Shown here: in pieces, positions 43,901 to 58,900 of the stretch
How the letters are laid out: each line of letters begins with the position of its first letter
Numbering within the stretch: the first letter of the stretch is position 1
Source of the DNA: Phoronis australis
Lineage: Eukaryota; Phoronida; Phoronidae
Length of the DNA stretch: 62,000 nucleotides
NCBI GenBank assembly: GCA_002633005.1
Contig: NMRA01000402.1
Coordinates: forward strand, 25,663-87,662
Reading direction: 5' to 3'
Made by a program: the position numbers and the translations under genes
Notes under the pieces: generated by a model
Seen by the model: only the letters and a program-made list of their open reading frames with translations
The model's database searches: none
What the model was told of the DNA's origin: nothing

Positions 43901-46900
43901 CTTCGCAGAAGCATCCGAACACTTTACAGCTGAGCTTACACACATGTAAGCGTTGACCGACCTTGATGCAGCGACTGTCTTGCAGACAAGGGCAAGAATA
44001 GACGAATTCTAATAAAATCATAAAAACGAAACGGGTTTTGTTGTTTTATACCTCTGGCCAAAGCTATTAATTTCAAGATGTCTTAGCCTATTCAACAGCA
44101 ATCACAAAATTACCATTTAAAAGGCGCAGTTTTGCCATAACTAAACTTTCTTGAAACCTCTACAAATCTAGAAAGCGTTAAGGCAATACAAATGTTATTC
44201 TAGCGATGACTTTTAGATGCAGTGCATCTTGCTCAAGTTTATATTGACATTTGCCAACGTAAATTGGAAGCATACACAGATGATCGCTTGCCAATTTGTG
44301 ATTCCTATCGTTTACGTTATCGAAGAAACGTGTGCGAATAAATGACAATATTAAGGCTCACGGCAAATACAAGTACCTGTCCTGTCGAGAAACATACCTT
44401 CAATGTTCACAATTAAACAACCATTAAAAATTCAATAGCAAGAAAAACAAATTTGGTAGGACTTCAAAGAAACATTTTGACCTAGGGTGAGTTTTGAATG
44501 ATATCCTCATTCGTACATGTAATAATACATGATTATAATGACACCACAGCCATTATATTCATTTCCGTTATAACGAGTTCTACTAAGCTTATTTTGAAAG
44601 TTTCGTCATCTTGCCACAAAAAGAATAAATCGGCGACATTGTGTTTTTAGCTCTACCGCGAAATTTGTCATTTTGGAAGTTGGGGATGACCCCTTCCGTG
44701 TTATCCTAGATCCGCCAGCGAGGAGTCTTGCGTTTCTTCGACACACATGTTTGCTAAGTGTTGGCAATGTTTTTCCATCATTAGTAAAGTTGTAATATAT
44801 AAACGATAGACGGACAAAGACATAGACAGACATAAACAGACATAGACAGACATAGACAGACATAGACAGACATAGACATACCAGTAGGCGAAAAGACTTA
44901 GTGCCACACCCACGGACGGAAGGATTGACGGGTGGAAAGGCGGACAGATGGATGCCCGGATGAATGAATGGATGAACTACACAAATAAGTAAATAGACAG
45001 CTAGATAACCAACTAGACAGACAGACAGACTTACGCACAGGCGGGCTGATAAGCAGACAGAAGAGAGACAGACAGACCAGCACACGGATTGACAGGCAGG
45101 TAACTAAAACAGTTGAGACGACAGACACACAGACAAGCAGACAGACAGGCAAACGGTCATACCGATAGATAGATAGGTGAATAGAAACAGTGCGCCTGTT
45201 TGGCTGTCTGGATATCTATTTCTGAAATAGATATCCAGACAGCCAAACAGGCTCACATACGACAAACAGACAAACAGATTAACAGGTAGATTAACAGACA
45301 TTTGGATAGGTAGAAGGTTTGACAATAAGTGCGTGTATGGTACTTGTACATGTAGAGTACGCAGGTTGCTGTTCACATGTAAGGGGGATAGACATCGGCA
45401 GGACGGTAAAACGATTGGTGAATAAACGTTGATTGCCAGAGATCATTCATTATACAAATGTATCATCTCTTTTTCGAGTAAATGTGAATATTGCATGTTT
45501 TACGCGGAACACATCTGGAGAACACAAACATTTGGCAAGTTTCATGGAGTCAAAACACAAAAATTCGCATTTAATGTGTGTAGATGAATGATGCGTTTAA
45601 CGTGTGATAGATTATGACACACAACAATACAGATGGTTGTGGACAAGTACTTCCACACCATCAGGTGTTCATGCATGTTTCTCCATTTGAAAAAGCACTT
45701 TCCAAAATTGTTCAAATCGCAGTTATAAGACGCCAATAACTACATGTTTCAATTGCATTAGAATTTAAAAACCTATCTACTCGATTTATATGACATCAAT
45801 AGTTTGTATGAGCTGTGGACCGGTCCTTTCACAGTTTCAGCTATAACGGTTGGAAGACTATTAGTCTGTCTACACTAGACGAGAATAGCTCATCATTATT
45901 TGTTTTTCTACTGCACTTTTAATTTTTTTTCTGATAACTTTTCCCTGAGTAAATGTGTGATGTTTGTTCCTTCTTTTGCAGTTCCTATTTGGCGTCCTGC
46001 CAAATGTGAACTTGTTTCCTTCCTACCTCGGAGCATTTTGAACTCCTGATAAGTACGGGGTAGTGCTTCGTAGCCATGTTTCTTGCGAAAAAAGCGAGAT
46101 TAGGGAGGACCATGCAAAATCAAGCGTGGGAAAGACGAATGTTTCGTGAGTATGATCCAGACCTAACAAAATGGCGGCCACCGAGTTGATTGATCGATGA
46201 GTTTTAAGCATTGAATTCTGGGATCTAATTTATGAATTATGGGACATAATCCGTTCCATAAACGAAGTTTTCTCTCGGCATGTGCGAAGCTGATGTCTCG
46301 GGCCTATCGCGCGCAGCCCGGATTACCACGTGCTATTAGTCAAAAAGTTATCCCAGTAGTTGCAATTCATATTACACAACGCAACAAATTAGGTTCCGTG
46401 GTAAGGGAGTGGCTTGTGGTAAGATTTCATAAACCACGTCTGAACTTTGTGGTATTTTATCATCATTCGACTAGCAGGTGCTTTAACGGTCATTCCGCCC
46501 GCGACCGTCTTAGTCGCTCTTTATATCAAGAGAAGCGAGCCACTAGCACTGAACCAGACAAGGATAAAACAAATTCTGTGCCAGCGACCCATCTTGAACA
46601 TGTAAAATAACATTGCAGCGTGCAAAATCTATCATGTTGAAATTACTTAAAATTGTTAGCCAAACAGCAAGGGAAGCGCGTAGGAAGCGACAGTCGGTTC
46701 CGTGATGGCAGGTGACGCCGATACAGAAACCTTCCTGTTTGCACCATACCGAGAAAATACATTTTCACCGTTGAGATTGGCGGCTGTAATCAAGCGCAAC
46801 GACAGGCGACGGACAATTGAAAACCATATGAATATGAAATCTAACACCAGCAATTAATTAACTCGAAAGAATCTCTGTACGAGGCATTAATATCTTTTTT

Positions 46901-49900
46901 ACACTTGGCAGTTGGAATAAAAAAGTTTTCTATTGTCAACGAACCTCCACGAGAGCCCTACCACAAAATCGGTGTGTACAGTGAGGTGGCACCACAGCGT
47001 GCAAACCGCAATATTGCCGGTAAACAACCAATTAGCCTTGGAAGATATTGCCAGATTTGTTACTAGCACATAAAACAGTTACGAAAGGCTTTTAAACAAA
47101 AATACCCACAATTAGAAGTTTTCTTACATTGATGCGACGACTTTGACAACGTGACCTCCGATCACTACTCAAGTTTTGGTAGACATCCTCATACATGTAT
47201 GTCGCGATAACTCTTTATTTTAACTGGCTTCCTGCTTTAGTCAAACAATAGTGACTAGGGGCGGTCAGGACGAGTTCGCCACTGGGCCGAGTCCCCTACC
47301 CCTCAAAATGCAATTCTCACAGGTGTCAAATAATTGCAGACGTGCGCAGGCCGCGTGCACTGATCACCTGGAAATATTTTTGTGCTTTATTAATATAATA
47401 GCCGTTACCCGTGCTTTCGCACGGGTAGCAGCTAGTGGGAAACGTCGAGGGAAATAGATGTAAGAGTGAACATTAGTGTTAATCGCAAGAGACAGGAATA
47501 CTTCTTGAAAGGCCTTGTTCAAAGCCTCAAGCAGAATTTCAGTCACTGTCTTATTTTAGTAGGCTGCGGGATTCTTTCTCCAGGCAGTAGAAATTTCTTT
47601 CCAGAACATTTGACCCTGCCGTAACACAAAGTACAGTAATCAGATATTATTTAAAGTGAAAACTAACAATGCATTTAAAATATCGTATAGTACACAAAAT
47701 ATATAAATGTATTTATAAAAGTTGCATCATAAATGTACATACTGAGGTAGAAAGCCAGCTAGCTGTATGAAGACTATCGTCAACATACAGCTAGGTAGCT
47801 GTTTTTAGAGCTCCGTTAGACACCGAAATTTCACACAACCCAGGTGCTCAGCTCAGTTGTCACCTCGGGGTGAAACTTAGAGCTAACAACCTACAGGGAC
47901 GCATGCAAAATCTGGGAATGAACCGACATTCACCTTGCCCGTTACAGCCGTTTATAGATTGAAGTAAAACGATAATCTAATAAACGTATTTTTCGTAATT
48001 TTCCGCCTTTTGTAACAAAGGAAAATGTGTGGTCGTTTTGAAAACAATGCACAATTGTGACATGCGCACGTACGCGCCATTTCCGAAAATTTTGCTATAT
48101 CTCACGAGTTTTTTTCTGAAATTGGGTTTTCTGATAATAAAATAGTAAAAACTTGTAATGAAATGAAACCACTTGCGATTGTTATGACATGTTCGCAACC
48201 TCGCATTGATTGAATAACATGGAAATTGGCCGCTGCAATGGCGCCCAAAGAGGGCATCGCAAATTTAACAGCCTACTACGGGTAACTGAAGAACGCCAAT
48301 TTTCCAACAGCAGGGTAAGTAATTTAGTTTACTCAAGGAAGAATAAGAATTTTTAAATGAGGCATCATTAATTTTGGCGGCGACAGGCCTGATGAATTAT
48401 ATACGTGAGGGAGTGAAATTAAGCCGACCGACTGACGTCACCAAGGCCAGTACGAAACTGGCCACCCTCCCTCCGCGTCGGCGAAATAACGGCCCGCGAG
48501 AAAATAAATAGAACACCTCGAATCCAAATAGGGGGCCGATCCAATGCTGAGACCAAGGCAGTGCCGAAACGGAATCAACAAAGGTCTGTAGTGGAGCGGG
48601 AGAGACGGAGTTTGTGCAAACGATGCATTTTATACACTAGATACTAGATAGTTAAAACCGAGCTGAGGAGCTAGAAACCTGACTCAAGGGTCCAGCAGTG
48701 TGGCCCAGTGGGACTCGAACCCACACCCCCGGGTAAAGAAGGCGGGCACCATCACACTAGACCACTCTCCTCCTCTAATTCTCACAGATGATTACATTAG
48801 AGATCTTTGATAAAATGGTTAGCTATGCCAATGAGGTTTGGGGGTGGGGGGGGGGGGTGGTTCAAGCCCCGATCGCGTTCAAATGAAAGAAATTGTTGAA
48901 ATCATGTTTTACTGGCAGAGTTGGGAAGATATCCAGTTTACGTAAAATTGTTTGTATAACAAATGAAATGTTGGTTAAATCTGCCTCATTTCCAGCACAT
49001 CGTAATCCGCGATCGCTGTAGTATCGCTACAGCGTTCTTGTCTCATTGGACGATGTCGGTAGGACACATTGGATTCATCTGTTAGAACTTGTTCCGAAGT
49101 TTGAGATTGGTGTGCCCAATCAAGAAGTCGGCTGCAAAACATGATTTCTCGTCATTTTTGAGCAGTGAATTAAAGATTGTTTTTGCAAGACTGAAACTTT
49201 GCTGTGAAGAATATGTCAAAACTTAGTTCTTATTCCTCATGATATCAAATTAATTTTGAAATTGAATCCTAGTTGTTGCTTGAAATTTTTCAGGATTTTA
49301 TATCAGATATGGCTAAATTACATGTACGTTGCTCTAATCATGACTTGATGGTACTGAGAGGAATGTAGACATGCCCTATTAAATAGGATGTATCAGGTGT
49401 GCTGTCTCTGTGTGTCGGCAAACTGGGGATGGATATCATTTTATATGTCTTTGTAACAAGTATTACACAGTAAGAACTGAGTGATCCTGGTCTGACTAAA
49501 TTTGCAAAATTGACGAAAACATCGGAACCTACGAGTACTCGAATTAACCTTTTGTTTTGTATCAAGTTTTAGTTCAACATTTTATATATGAAATGTCACA
49601 AACCTTGTACTTCAATGTGAACGATTGTCTGCTTAGTTCTATCATATATTATAGGCAACAGATTCGCAACTCTGGCGTTTTCTTTCATAATATCCTAGAG
49701 GAGGCGCCAAACTCTAATCAAAGAAAACTTAGCTTCAGGTTACTGTATTGTGACGGGAAATTCTTGCATCTATTTTACTGTCCAGTACAACGAAAAAAAC
49801 TATTTCGGCATTGAAATGCTGTTTAAAGTCTTCCAATAGTACCTGTAAGAATTTTGGTATCATGAATACTTTTGGCACCCGACCACACAACAGCCGACCA

Positions 49901-52900
49901 CGATTAGCAGACGACATACTTGGCTTGCCGGAAGTAACACGTGCTATGTCTGCCAGGTGTCGCTAATGACTAGTGACGTCACATCTTATGCGTAAGATCA
50001 AAGTTTTCGTCCACTGAAAATATACGAAGTTGGCGGTCCATGTACTATGGTTTTATCAACCATTCACTCTGTAATTATTGTTTTATTCAATAATTTTTAT
50101 TCATGGATGACAACCCCTTTGCCTGGCGAGCTCGCCTAAAGGAGTGAGGGTGGGCAGAGTCGCCCCTTACAATTTTGATTTTAACTTGCCGGAAAATCAA
50201 TTTAGGAAAATAAGTAGAAGGTTATAAATGAAAAAGGCTTGCTGCAAATTACTGTCTAGTATATTCTTGTAATGACGTTTCACACTTAACAAACATAACG
50301 TAGTATTTATAAAAGTTCGTGTCATTTTCAAAATTTAAAAAAAAACTGTGCTTCAATCATAATGAAGGCGGACTCACGGAAATGCGTAAGCATGCGTAGG
50401 TATGCCAGAACTGTGACTCGTACAAGGGTTACAGCGAAAACATCAGATCACGGTTGTGAGGCGAAGATACAAACTGACGGAGTTGGTTTGCATGCCGAAT
50501 AACTAAGGTATATATTTATTGTTTTGATGTATCAACCTTGACATGGCGAGCTTAACAGAAAGAGAACTTGTATTTCCGCTGTGCATTATGTTCATGTAGA
50601 CGGATGTGTATATGTCGCAAATAATAAAGGTTAATACATAACTACATGAACAATTTGACAGGCGAGTTCCTGTAAATCCTTTCTACAATCGATCAATTGC
50701 TTTAGAATTTAATTGAGCAAAGAGGTTCATCTGTAGGATTTTAGGTAATTAGCTAATTTCTACTTTTAATTAATTGACTTAACGGATGAGCAACTTTAAG
50801 TAATGAAAATGAGTTTTTATCTCTCGGAGGCGATTATCTTGACATTAGAAGACTAAAGGCAACTAGAACTTATTAAAAGATTTTTGAAACTTGAATGAAT
50901 TTGACGATTCCTTATAATTGTTGCGCACATTATGCGTAGCCCGAGGGTTGTGTAGTGCCCGCCCAACAGGACATAATACTTTATTTTCATCTATTAGTTT
51001 TTTACTTCTCCGGTTTCTTGAAAATGTGTTTAACACAAATCCAGATATACGAATGATCGATTTTGGCGAGTCTTTTTGGTCATGGACAGATGAATTTAAG
51101 CGTTTGCGATGATCTGATTGAACGCGAAAATGGAATTCTTTAAAGACATGGTAATCAGAAAATGTAACAATAAAGAACTTAACGTACGTGTAGATGTACA
51201 TGCAGTTGAAAATAAAGCAAAAAATCTTCGGCACGTTTTCATCAGTGTCTTGTCCCTGATTAGGGACATCGGAAAGTGCCAACAATCACATCTTGTAAAC
51301 CAATGGTATTTGATAATTTTAATCGTATTGAAAATCAAAATAATCCCGTTTTGAAGATTCAATCCAATTGCAAAAATTCAATCCCATACAACATGTAGTT
51401 TTGTCGACATTTGGCTGAAGACATGGTCTAGTCGATAAGGTCCTACCTTAACCAAGAGTGGGCGTGTCTACGATCCTATTCAACGGTAAATACCAACCTC
51501 ATCAGAATATTTTACATAATAAGTAAACTAACGATAATTAGAGTCTTATTGATAGATACCAGTAGAGTGAAGACGCGCAACATTTCCGGCGACGATATAA
51601 CGTGTTTACAAATTAATTTTCACTCTGAAAAATACCTTTAAATTCCACGTTTTCGTCGAAAATGAGTGCCATCATATTTTTAAATTTATTTTGTGTTTGA
51701 AAATACGATTGTCCCACAAATGATGTCACACCTCGTGATATGTCAATACAATATTTAAGCTTCCGTCTGAAAGGACAGCAGTAAACCATGCTTGGTACAT
51801 TTATTTATTATTCATTTTATAAAATTGAATCACTGGAAATGCAGATAACACAAGACACTAAGTAATGTGCTCCTAATTTTTGTATAAATAGTGAAAAAAT
51901 GTCATACAGTAGTGATTTTTCGTTGGACGAGAAGTTTTGTAATCTAAACTGTTTTTTTCTGGGAACTGCAAATTAACCATTTTCATGGTATCACTCGGAA
52001 TACTACAGGATTGATATAACGTGCACGGTAACATCCAAATAAATATTTCGCTAAAGGATTTATACATGTATGTTGAAAATAACAAAATTGCATATCTATA
52101 TATCTACATATCTATGCTCAATTACTTAAAGTTTTTGGGCTCGTGTTTGTGGAAAAAGACGGATAGTATTCAAATTAAACTGAATTGCTCTTATTTTCTA
52201 CGTCGAAACTAATCACCATCTTTGATTTTGGTATAAAATTCCCAAAATCCGCGTGTCCTTGCATTATCGCGAAACAATTTTGAGTTCCCGGAAAATTCTA
52301 ATCGGTGATGTTAGATCAAAGATCATGATTAGCTTCGATGTGAAACCTCTCGAAATCGGTTTATTTGAATTTTAGTTGCCTTATTCGCCAAACTTTTATT
52401 CGTTTCAGCAACTTTGAAGCTGCCGTGTACTCACCGCTGTAAAAAAATCCTTTGATGGATGTACACTCTACAAGTAAAACTTTCACTCAAGTTGTTCCTT
52501 ATTTAAATGAGAAGGGATTTCTGATCTTGAAATGATTTGATTGCTCGTCATTAGTTGATGTCAGACTGATCCTGCTGGTCATGCCATGAACACAAACAGA
52601 CTACTCTGTAAACTCAGATATAAAAACATTCAAGATACATATATGTGTGTCTATGGGCAGACAGCCACCAATGGTACAATAACATGTTATGTGCAGAGAG
52701 TATCCGGTCCAACAGCGAATCTTCAATTCTTCCAAAGTCCAAGTATAACGTCTTCTCTGTGTAAGGAGCAAGGTATCATTTTTATGACGACAGTAATCCA
52801 AATTTGATCGATTCACTAGGAGTGGACATAACTAAAATTTACATAATTATTGAGTGTGATTGTCCATTGGAATTTATCTCCCGGCGAAGTTGTTTTGGTT

Positions 52901-55900
52901 CTCTTCTCCCCGTCTCTGACCTGCAGGTATACAGTAGCCTGTTTCGCCAAGCTTTTTACTGTGACTGGAAAAAGTTTTACATGTTTCTTTGATTTTTCTA
53001 CGACATAAATTCAGTTCATGCTTTTCGCCGTTACGTCTACGAACCAAGGTCGTTGGTAAGCGCTTTCGGTAGCTTATGGCAACGCGACGGCTTTGTTTTC
53101 ATGTTGTAAAGAGACATTTTTCACGAGTACTCTTATTACAATATTGATTTATTTGATTGACTGGAGTGGTAGATTAACACACCAAATATACCACAACCTC
53201 GCACAAAGACTGACAGAGATAGGTTAACTCAACTATACCACAACATCGCACAAAGACTGACAAAGATAGATTAACACAAACACACCACAACATCGCACAA
53301 AGACTGACAAAGATAGATTGCCACAAATATACCACAACATCGCACTAAGATTGACGAAGATGGACTGCCCTATAGAATAAAGAGGATTACAAATAACACC
53401 AGAAGGCACAAGAAAAAAATGAAAAGGGCAATGGTTATGATGACACGAAAAAGTAGTTATTTATTTCTGTCCTGGCCCGTCCCATAAGGAAGTCCAATGT
53501 CAGAACATTTAGTTAAATAATAAATAGATGCATAAACAAATACATATATTAACATAGAAATGAATAAATAATTACATGAATAAGGAGATATGAAGATGAC
53601 TGGTTCAGAGAGGGTGACGATTACATGACAAAATAGATAAAAGATGTACACAGAGATTGTCAATAGTGTGATGTTTTAGAAATATAACAAGGCATAAGAG
53701 TCGTCGATTGCAAATTAATGGAATAAAAACTGCTTACATTTGGTGCCGAAATTTTAGATTCTATTTCTCATGTAAATGATTTGATAGGTTGTTTCATTGC
53801 TAAACACCACTGTAATATAAAGGAAGTTTCTGGCCAAATGCATTGGGGGGGGGGGTGAAAGGATTATAAAATTACATGTACAGGACGTCTTATAATGCTG
53901 TAAAGTGATGAAAAACCACTACAGGTATTATGGCGTTCAAATCTGCGGGTGGAAATGGAACAAAGGTGTGACGGACAAGTATTATAGATACCCACTGCAT
54001 TAGACTTGACTTCAGGAGTCCAACTGCTGTATTCGACAGGCAATATTTTTCCCTAGAGAACTCTTATGCACCGATACTGGTTCTAAGTTATCCACATCTT
54101 TGTAGTCACTTCATTTAGCTTTATACCCACCAGGTGTAGATAACATGGTAAAGTATAAAAGCAGAAACATGCACTTTTATGGTATCTGGGCCCCAGTTTT
54201 ATACTTCGAATAGGGCAGATTGCAAGACAGTGGTAGTGCTTGTCCAAGACCACTCAACATGCCAAGTCACTAGTTTCTAATGCTTATAATCAAACTTTTT
54301 AATACGCTTGTGCGTATTTGCGGCATGTGCAACAACCCTTAAAGTTACCACAGACTAAGACTCAAACACAATCTTTATCTTGCAACGAGGGATATTGGTA
54401 TGTTTAGTTATGACGTCTCATGGCACTAGATGACGCAATCTGGACCCGGACATAATCATAGACATGCCGTCACACTGGGTCTAAAATGACGTCATTCTAA
54501 AAAGAAGTGTTACTTTGCACTGCGCCAGAGACGGTTAGACAATCTACAACAGACGTTCAACACGTCTTAGCAGTAAAACAAATATAGTTAAGTTTTTGTT
54601 TCCAACTTCAACTACTGTAAAAGCTTTGAATATCAGTTTCCATTTGCTCCAAACCATTGTACATACTGGTAGACCAATGCACAGTGTACAGTTAAAGGCC
54701 TTGCAGGGGTCTTGCGTTTTGAGAGCCAGTTTTCTCCTTTGACTAACACTAAGTGACTATTGTCATCTACATGTATAAGTGTCCCTAAAAGACCGGCCAC
54801 CCATACGGTACAACAAGATTTCGAATGACATGTGGCGAATTGATTATGATACATTTGTACTATCTTTTCGGACTGTACTAGGGCCAGATCCTATAAAGAT
54901 CTGTGGCAACTAAACGACATTTTGTCAGAGTGGTACCGTTGGCAGCAGTTGAGACAGTCCAAAGCAACGTGATTAGAAAAATTGAACTGCGATACAATGA
55001 GTATCAGCATTATTGCAAGCCAAAACCTCCACTGTAGGCTTTCATACACTCAATGACGTGAATGGAAATTCAACATGCGTCATTTCAAATTTCAGGATGA
55101 GTCGTGCAACGCCAATGAAATAGGTGATATTTCTGCGCATTTTTTGGCCTGATGAGGGTGTTTATGTACGTTTCGGTAACAGAAAACAAGTTCTGTCATG
55201 GTGAGGATATTTCTGAAACCGATTTTATATGATTGTAGGGTCTAATTCGATTTTCGTTTTTAGCCACCTAAACAGAGCGAGGTGTGGCTTTAAGCTAGGT
55301 GTACGACTGGGCGCCTACGACCATAGCCTAGAGTCTTAAAGGAGAACGCCACCCAAAAACAACCTATTTTGAATCAATTTAGATCGAGTAGTTCTACTCT
55401 ATAACGGCACGTTCGGTTGCATTACCTGACACCTGACGGCAGATGGAGGTGTTTAAATTATCCAATGACGTCATTGGTTTCACACGCAGTCTGTTCAGCA
55501 GTTCACAAAACTGGTTACTGGTGTCAGCTTATCAATTGAATTCATCGTTTAATACCAAAAAATCATCGCATTTCGATGTAAAACCCTTAAAAATACACGA
55601 GTTCTTACAAAAACGTATTGTTTTGTTTCGGACACACCGTAACCTACAAAGTTCGGCAGGCCAATTTACCAAGGTGGCGTAGCAGGAGCTTGGGATCTCT
55701 TCGGAGATAAATTCGAAGTATTCTTCCGTGAAATACAGACAAGAAAACTCAGGTCTGTGTTGTTTAGACTTGTGATTTTTGATTTTTAAGCACAAATTGA
55801 TTGTTATCCCGGCCAGTGGCTCGGAACCCGATAAGACCCGTCGAGGCCGCCGGGACTGGCACGAACATAAACCAGCTTGAGTTGTAAAATAAACCTCCAG

Positions 55901-58900
55901 TCACGAAAAGACTACAATAGTGAGCCAAAGAAATAATGTGCACGTAATTATTTATGTGAATTAGCCACGAAACTGAAAATCCAAGGACCGTCAGGGCAAA
56001 GGTAGTGCAGTAACAATAATTTGAATAATGTATTTGTATTTCTAAAAAAAGATTCCCCTAACCATAGCATATAAAATCGTGCAATTGTTTCACAACAGAT
56101 ATCTGTCAGCAAACACTGAATTAGCATGCGCTCACACGGCTTCGGTGCCCGGTCAATTACCCTTATTGCCAGCATCAAAAGCCGGTAACGCAGTGATTTA
56201 TTCATTGCTTGCTTCTCAACATTTGCACTCACGCTTACTAGAAATGCATTACAAATTGTATCTCATGAGACAGACTTTGTTTCAGTTTTCTATAAGCATT
56301 GGTTAGGGTGAGAAAAGTTCATTTTGAAACAGAACGAATATTAAACGTCTACGATCGCCACGCGCCAATCCCGACTTAGTCAAGAGCTCATCCGACGAAG
56401 ACTTCACGGGTCGGATCCTTAGATTTCACAGGCAATCAGTTCGAACCGGAATACACTGATCAAGAAATACTAGAGAGGCGCCGAGAACATGCACAGGCAA
56501 CGGAAAATATGGATAGTTCTATGGTAAACCGGAATTCGTCAGAGAAATCACTGTCGACGAAATGCCCGCCATAAACACGGAGATGTTTCACTACCTCATA
56601 CTTGCTATTAACAGCGTATCTTTCATTCTCCACTACCGCGAGCTACTTCCTAAGCATTTCGAGCTCTCGAGGAAATCGAAAACCGATATACCCGCTTTCT
56701 TTGCAGCTTCATAGTTCGGACAAGCGGGAGCGATGCACCTCAATATTGCGGCATTCACTCTGCAGAGGAACCAATGACGTAGCTGCGTCGTTTCTCACCA
56801 TCCTCACAGGTTAACGCGACACCTCTCGGCAACGTGAGGTCGACCGTAAAAGAGGCGATGTGGTTATAGACCGATTAAGACGGTAAAAAAGACTAATTAA
56901 ATCGGATGGCATTCTCATTTAAGTCAGAAATTTAGTCTTACGCTCCACACAATTATTTCATAAAAATAACTTAATCTCATTTGAGCAAAACTGCAAAGTG
57001 TCTGAGAGTGTGCGTATATCTCCTGATTACTGAAAAAAATTCTATGAATTATTTCTAGACTGTGATGTGCTCATAAGAATTTGGCTAAACCTTTATTCAA
57101 TAGTTGTGTAGTGGGAGTGTAGGACTAAATTCCTGACTTATGTCTTTTAAGACTTTTGTCATTTTTCGTAAAACAGACGCCAGGAGCGCACTACTTTGAT
57201 ATCAACATTCTGCATCGGCCTGTCTGGCACTTAAAAACTGCCATGTTTAACGTTTTGTAATTCTAATCAAATTCTGTCGTTAAATATCTAAACCTGCAAT
57301 ACGCCTATATGTGTTAGAACTATGTCAAGAACTTATTTTTGATTTCGACCACTCACACTATACAACCAGATAACAGCCAATATCGTACCGTTTCGAACGA
57401 GGGTGCGCTGAACTCGACTACATGTGATAGGTGAGTTACTTAGTCTTAAAACTGCATGTCTACATGAAGCTAAAAAGTGAAAACCGGATTTGTCTTTCTA
57501 CTCTACTAAAATCGATATCATAATATTCCTAACCGTGATAGGATTCTGTTCCCTTTACCAACTGAAGCCAAGGGCAATGCAATTTTCGATTTCGTGGTTG
57601 ACAACCCCCCAAAATTGAAGCGTTTTCTTGTACCGTTCATGGTTTTGATGCTCTTTTTGGTAATGGGAAACGGATCCTACCACATTAAGAAATATTATGA
57701 AATCGATTTTGCGAGACTGAAATGTCTCATTCGGTTTCCGTTTTTAGCATCCAAAGAGGGTGGAATGCAAATTCAAAATATCTTTGAACTGACAACAAAT
57801 ACATGAAATATGCTTGTAATTATATATGTGAAAACTGAGTCCTTAGTTCAATGAAAATAAATGAAGACCAAAAGATTCCTGTTTACTTTTACTAAAATTC
57901 ACCGCCGGGCAAACACAAACTTTACAAGTGTGCTGGATATTTGGAGAACACAGTCGAGTCTCTGTTGGGACTGTGTCGGGCAACCGGTCACTGGCTCTCA
58001 AAATACATTGACAACTCGTCATTTGCTGCAATACTCTTTAAATTCTCTGATAATACACACATATCACGCCAAAATGACATAGATGGTTCTGGTCTATTTT
58101 TTGAAAATTGGGTGGCTGACGAGTTGTTTTACTGTCTCACTTTTTCAAAGAAAGATAATCCAAAATAAGACGATCAAAAAGGACGTGGATTTGTTTTATA
58201 AATAGCCTGGCAAATCATGGCGTTTCAAATCTTGCACCCGCCTTTGTACAACTTTTCAAAAGACAGTGAGCGCAGGTCTCAAAATAAATCGGGGTAAAGA
58301 CCAAAAGCACTGTTGCTTTTTTCCTAACTGTCACTTACAGGGATTATGTCTGTAAATTATTTCTAAACTTTTACGTACTCATAATTTCCTGATTAAATCT
58401 TAATGCAGTAGTTGTGAAGTGAGATTGTAAGACAAAGTTCTTGTCCTTAGTTTCAAGTCACTTTTCAAGAAACAAACCCCTCAAAAACATAATGCGACGT
58501 TTGTAGTTAACAAAATTCAAATTTTCATAACTCTCCGAACAATACTTTTGCAACATTTTAACCCAACAATCGGCATGCGTACAGTTCCATTTTTTCCAAT
58601 TTTGGTGCCAAAGATCTTCGTGAGAATAAAAAGAATAATCTTTCAATGTTTTTATTCGTCGTATTAATACTGGGTTATTATAAAAAATTCTCACGTAAAC
58701 ATAATAGTTCGCTCATTAACCTTTAACGCACAATCACTTCAAAAATCAGCCACGTACTTGCTCTCGCATCAAAAGATATTTTAATTTTAAAAGACGCAGT
58801 AAAACTCGCCTCGTATAAGTCGTACCACTCACTACGATTGCCAGTTGTCTTGTTGAACCCTGCACCGTTCTTAAATTGGTCCTAAATAGTTCCATGCCCG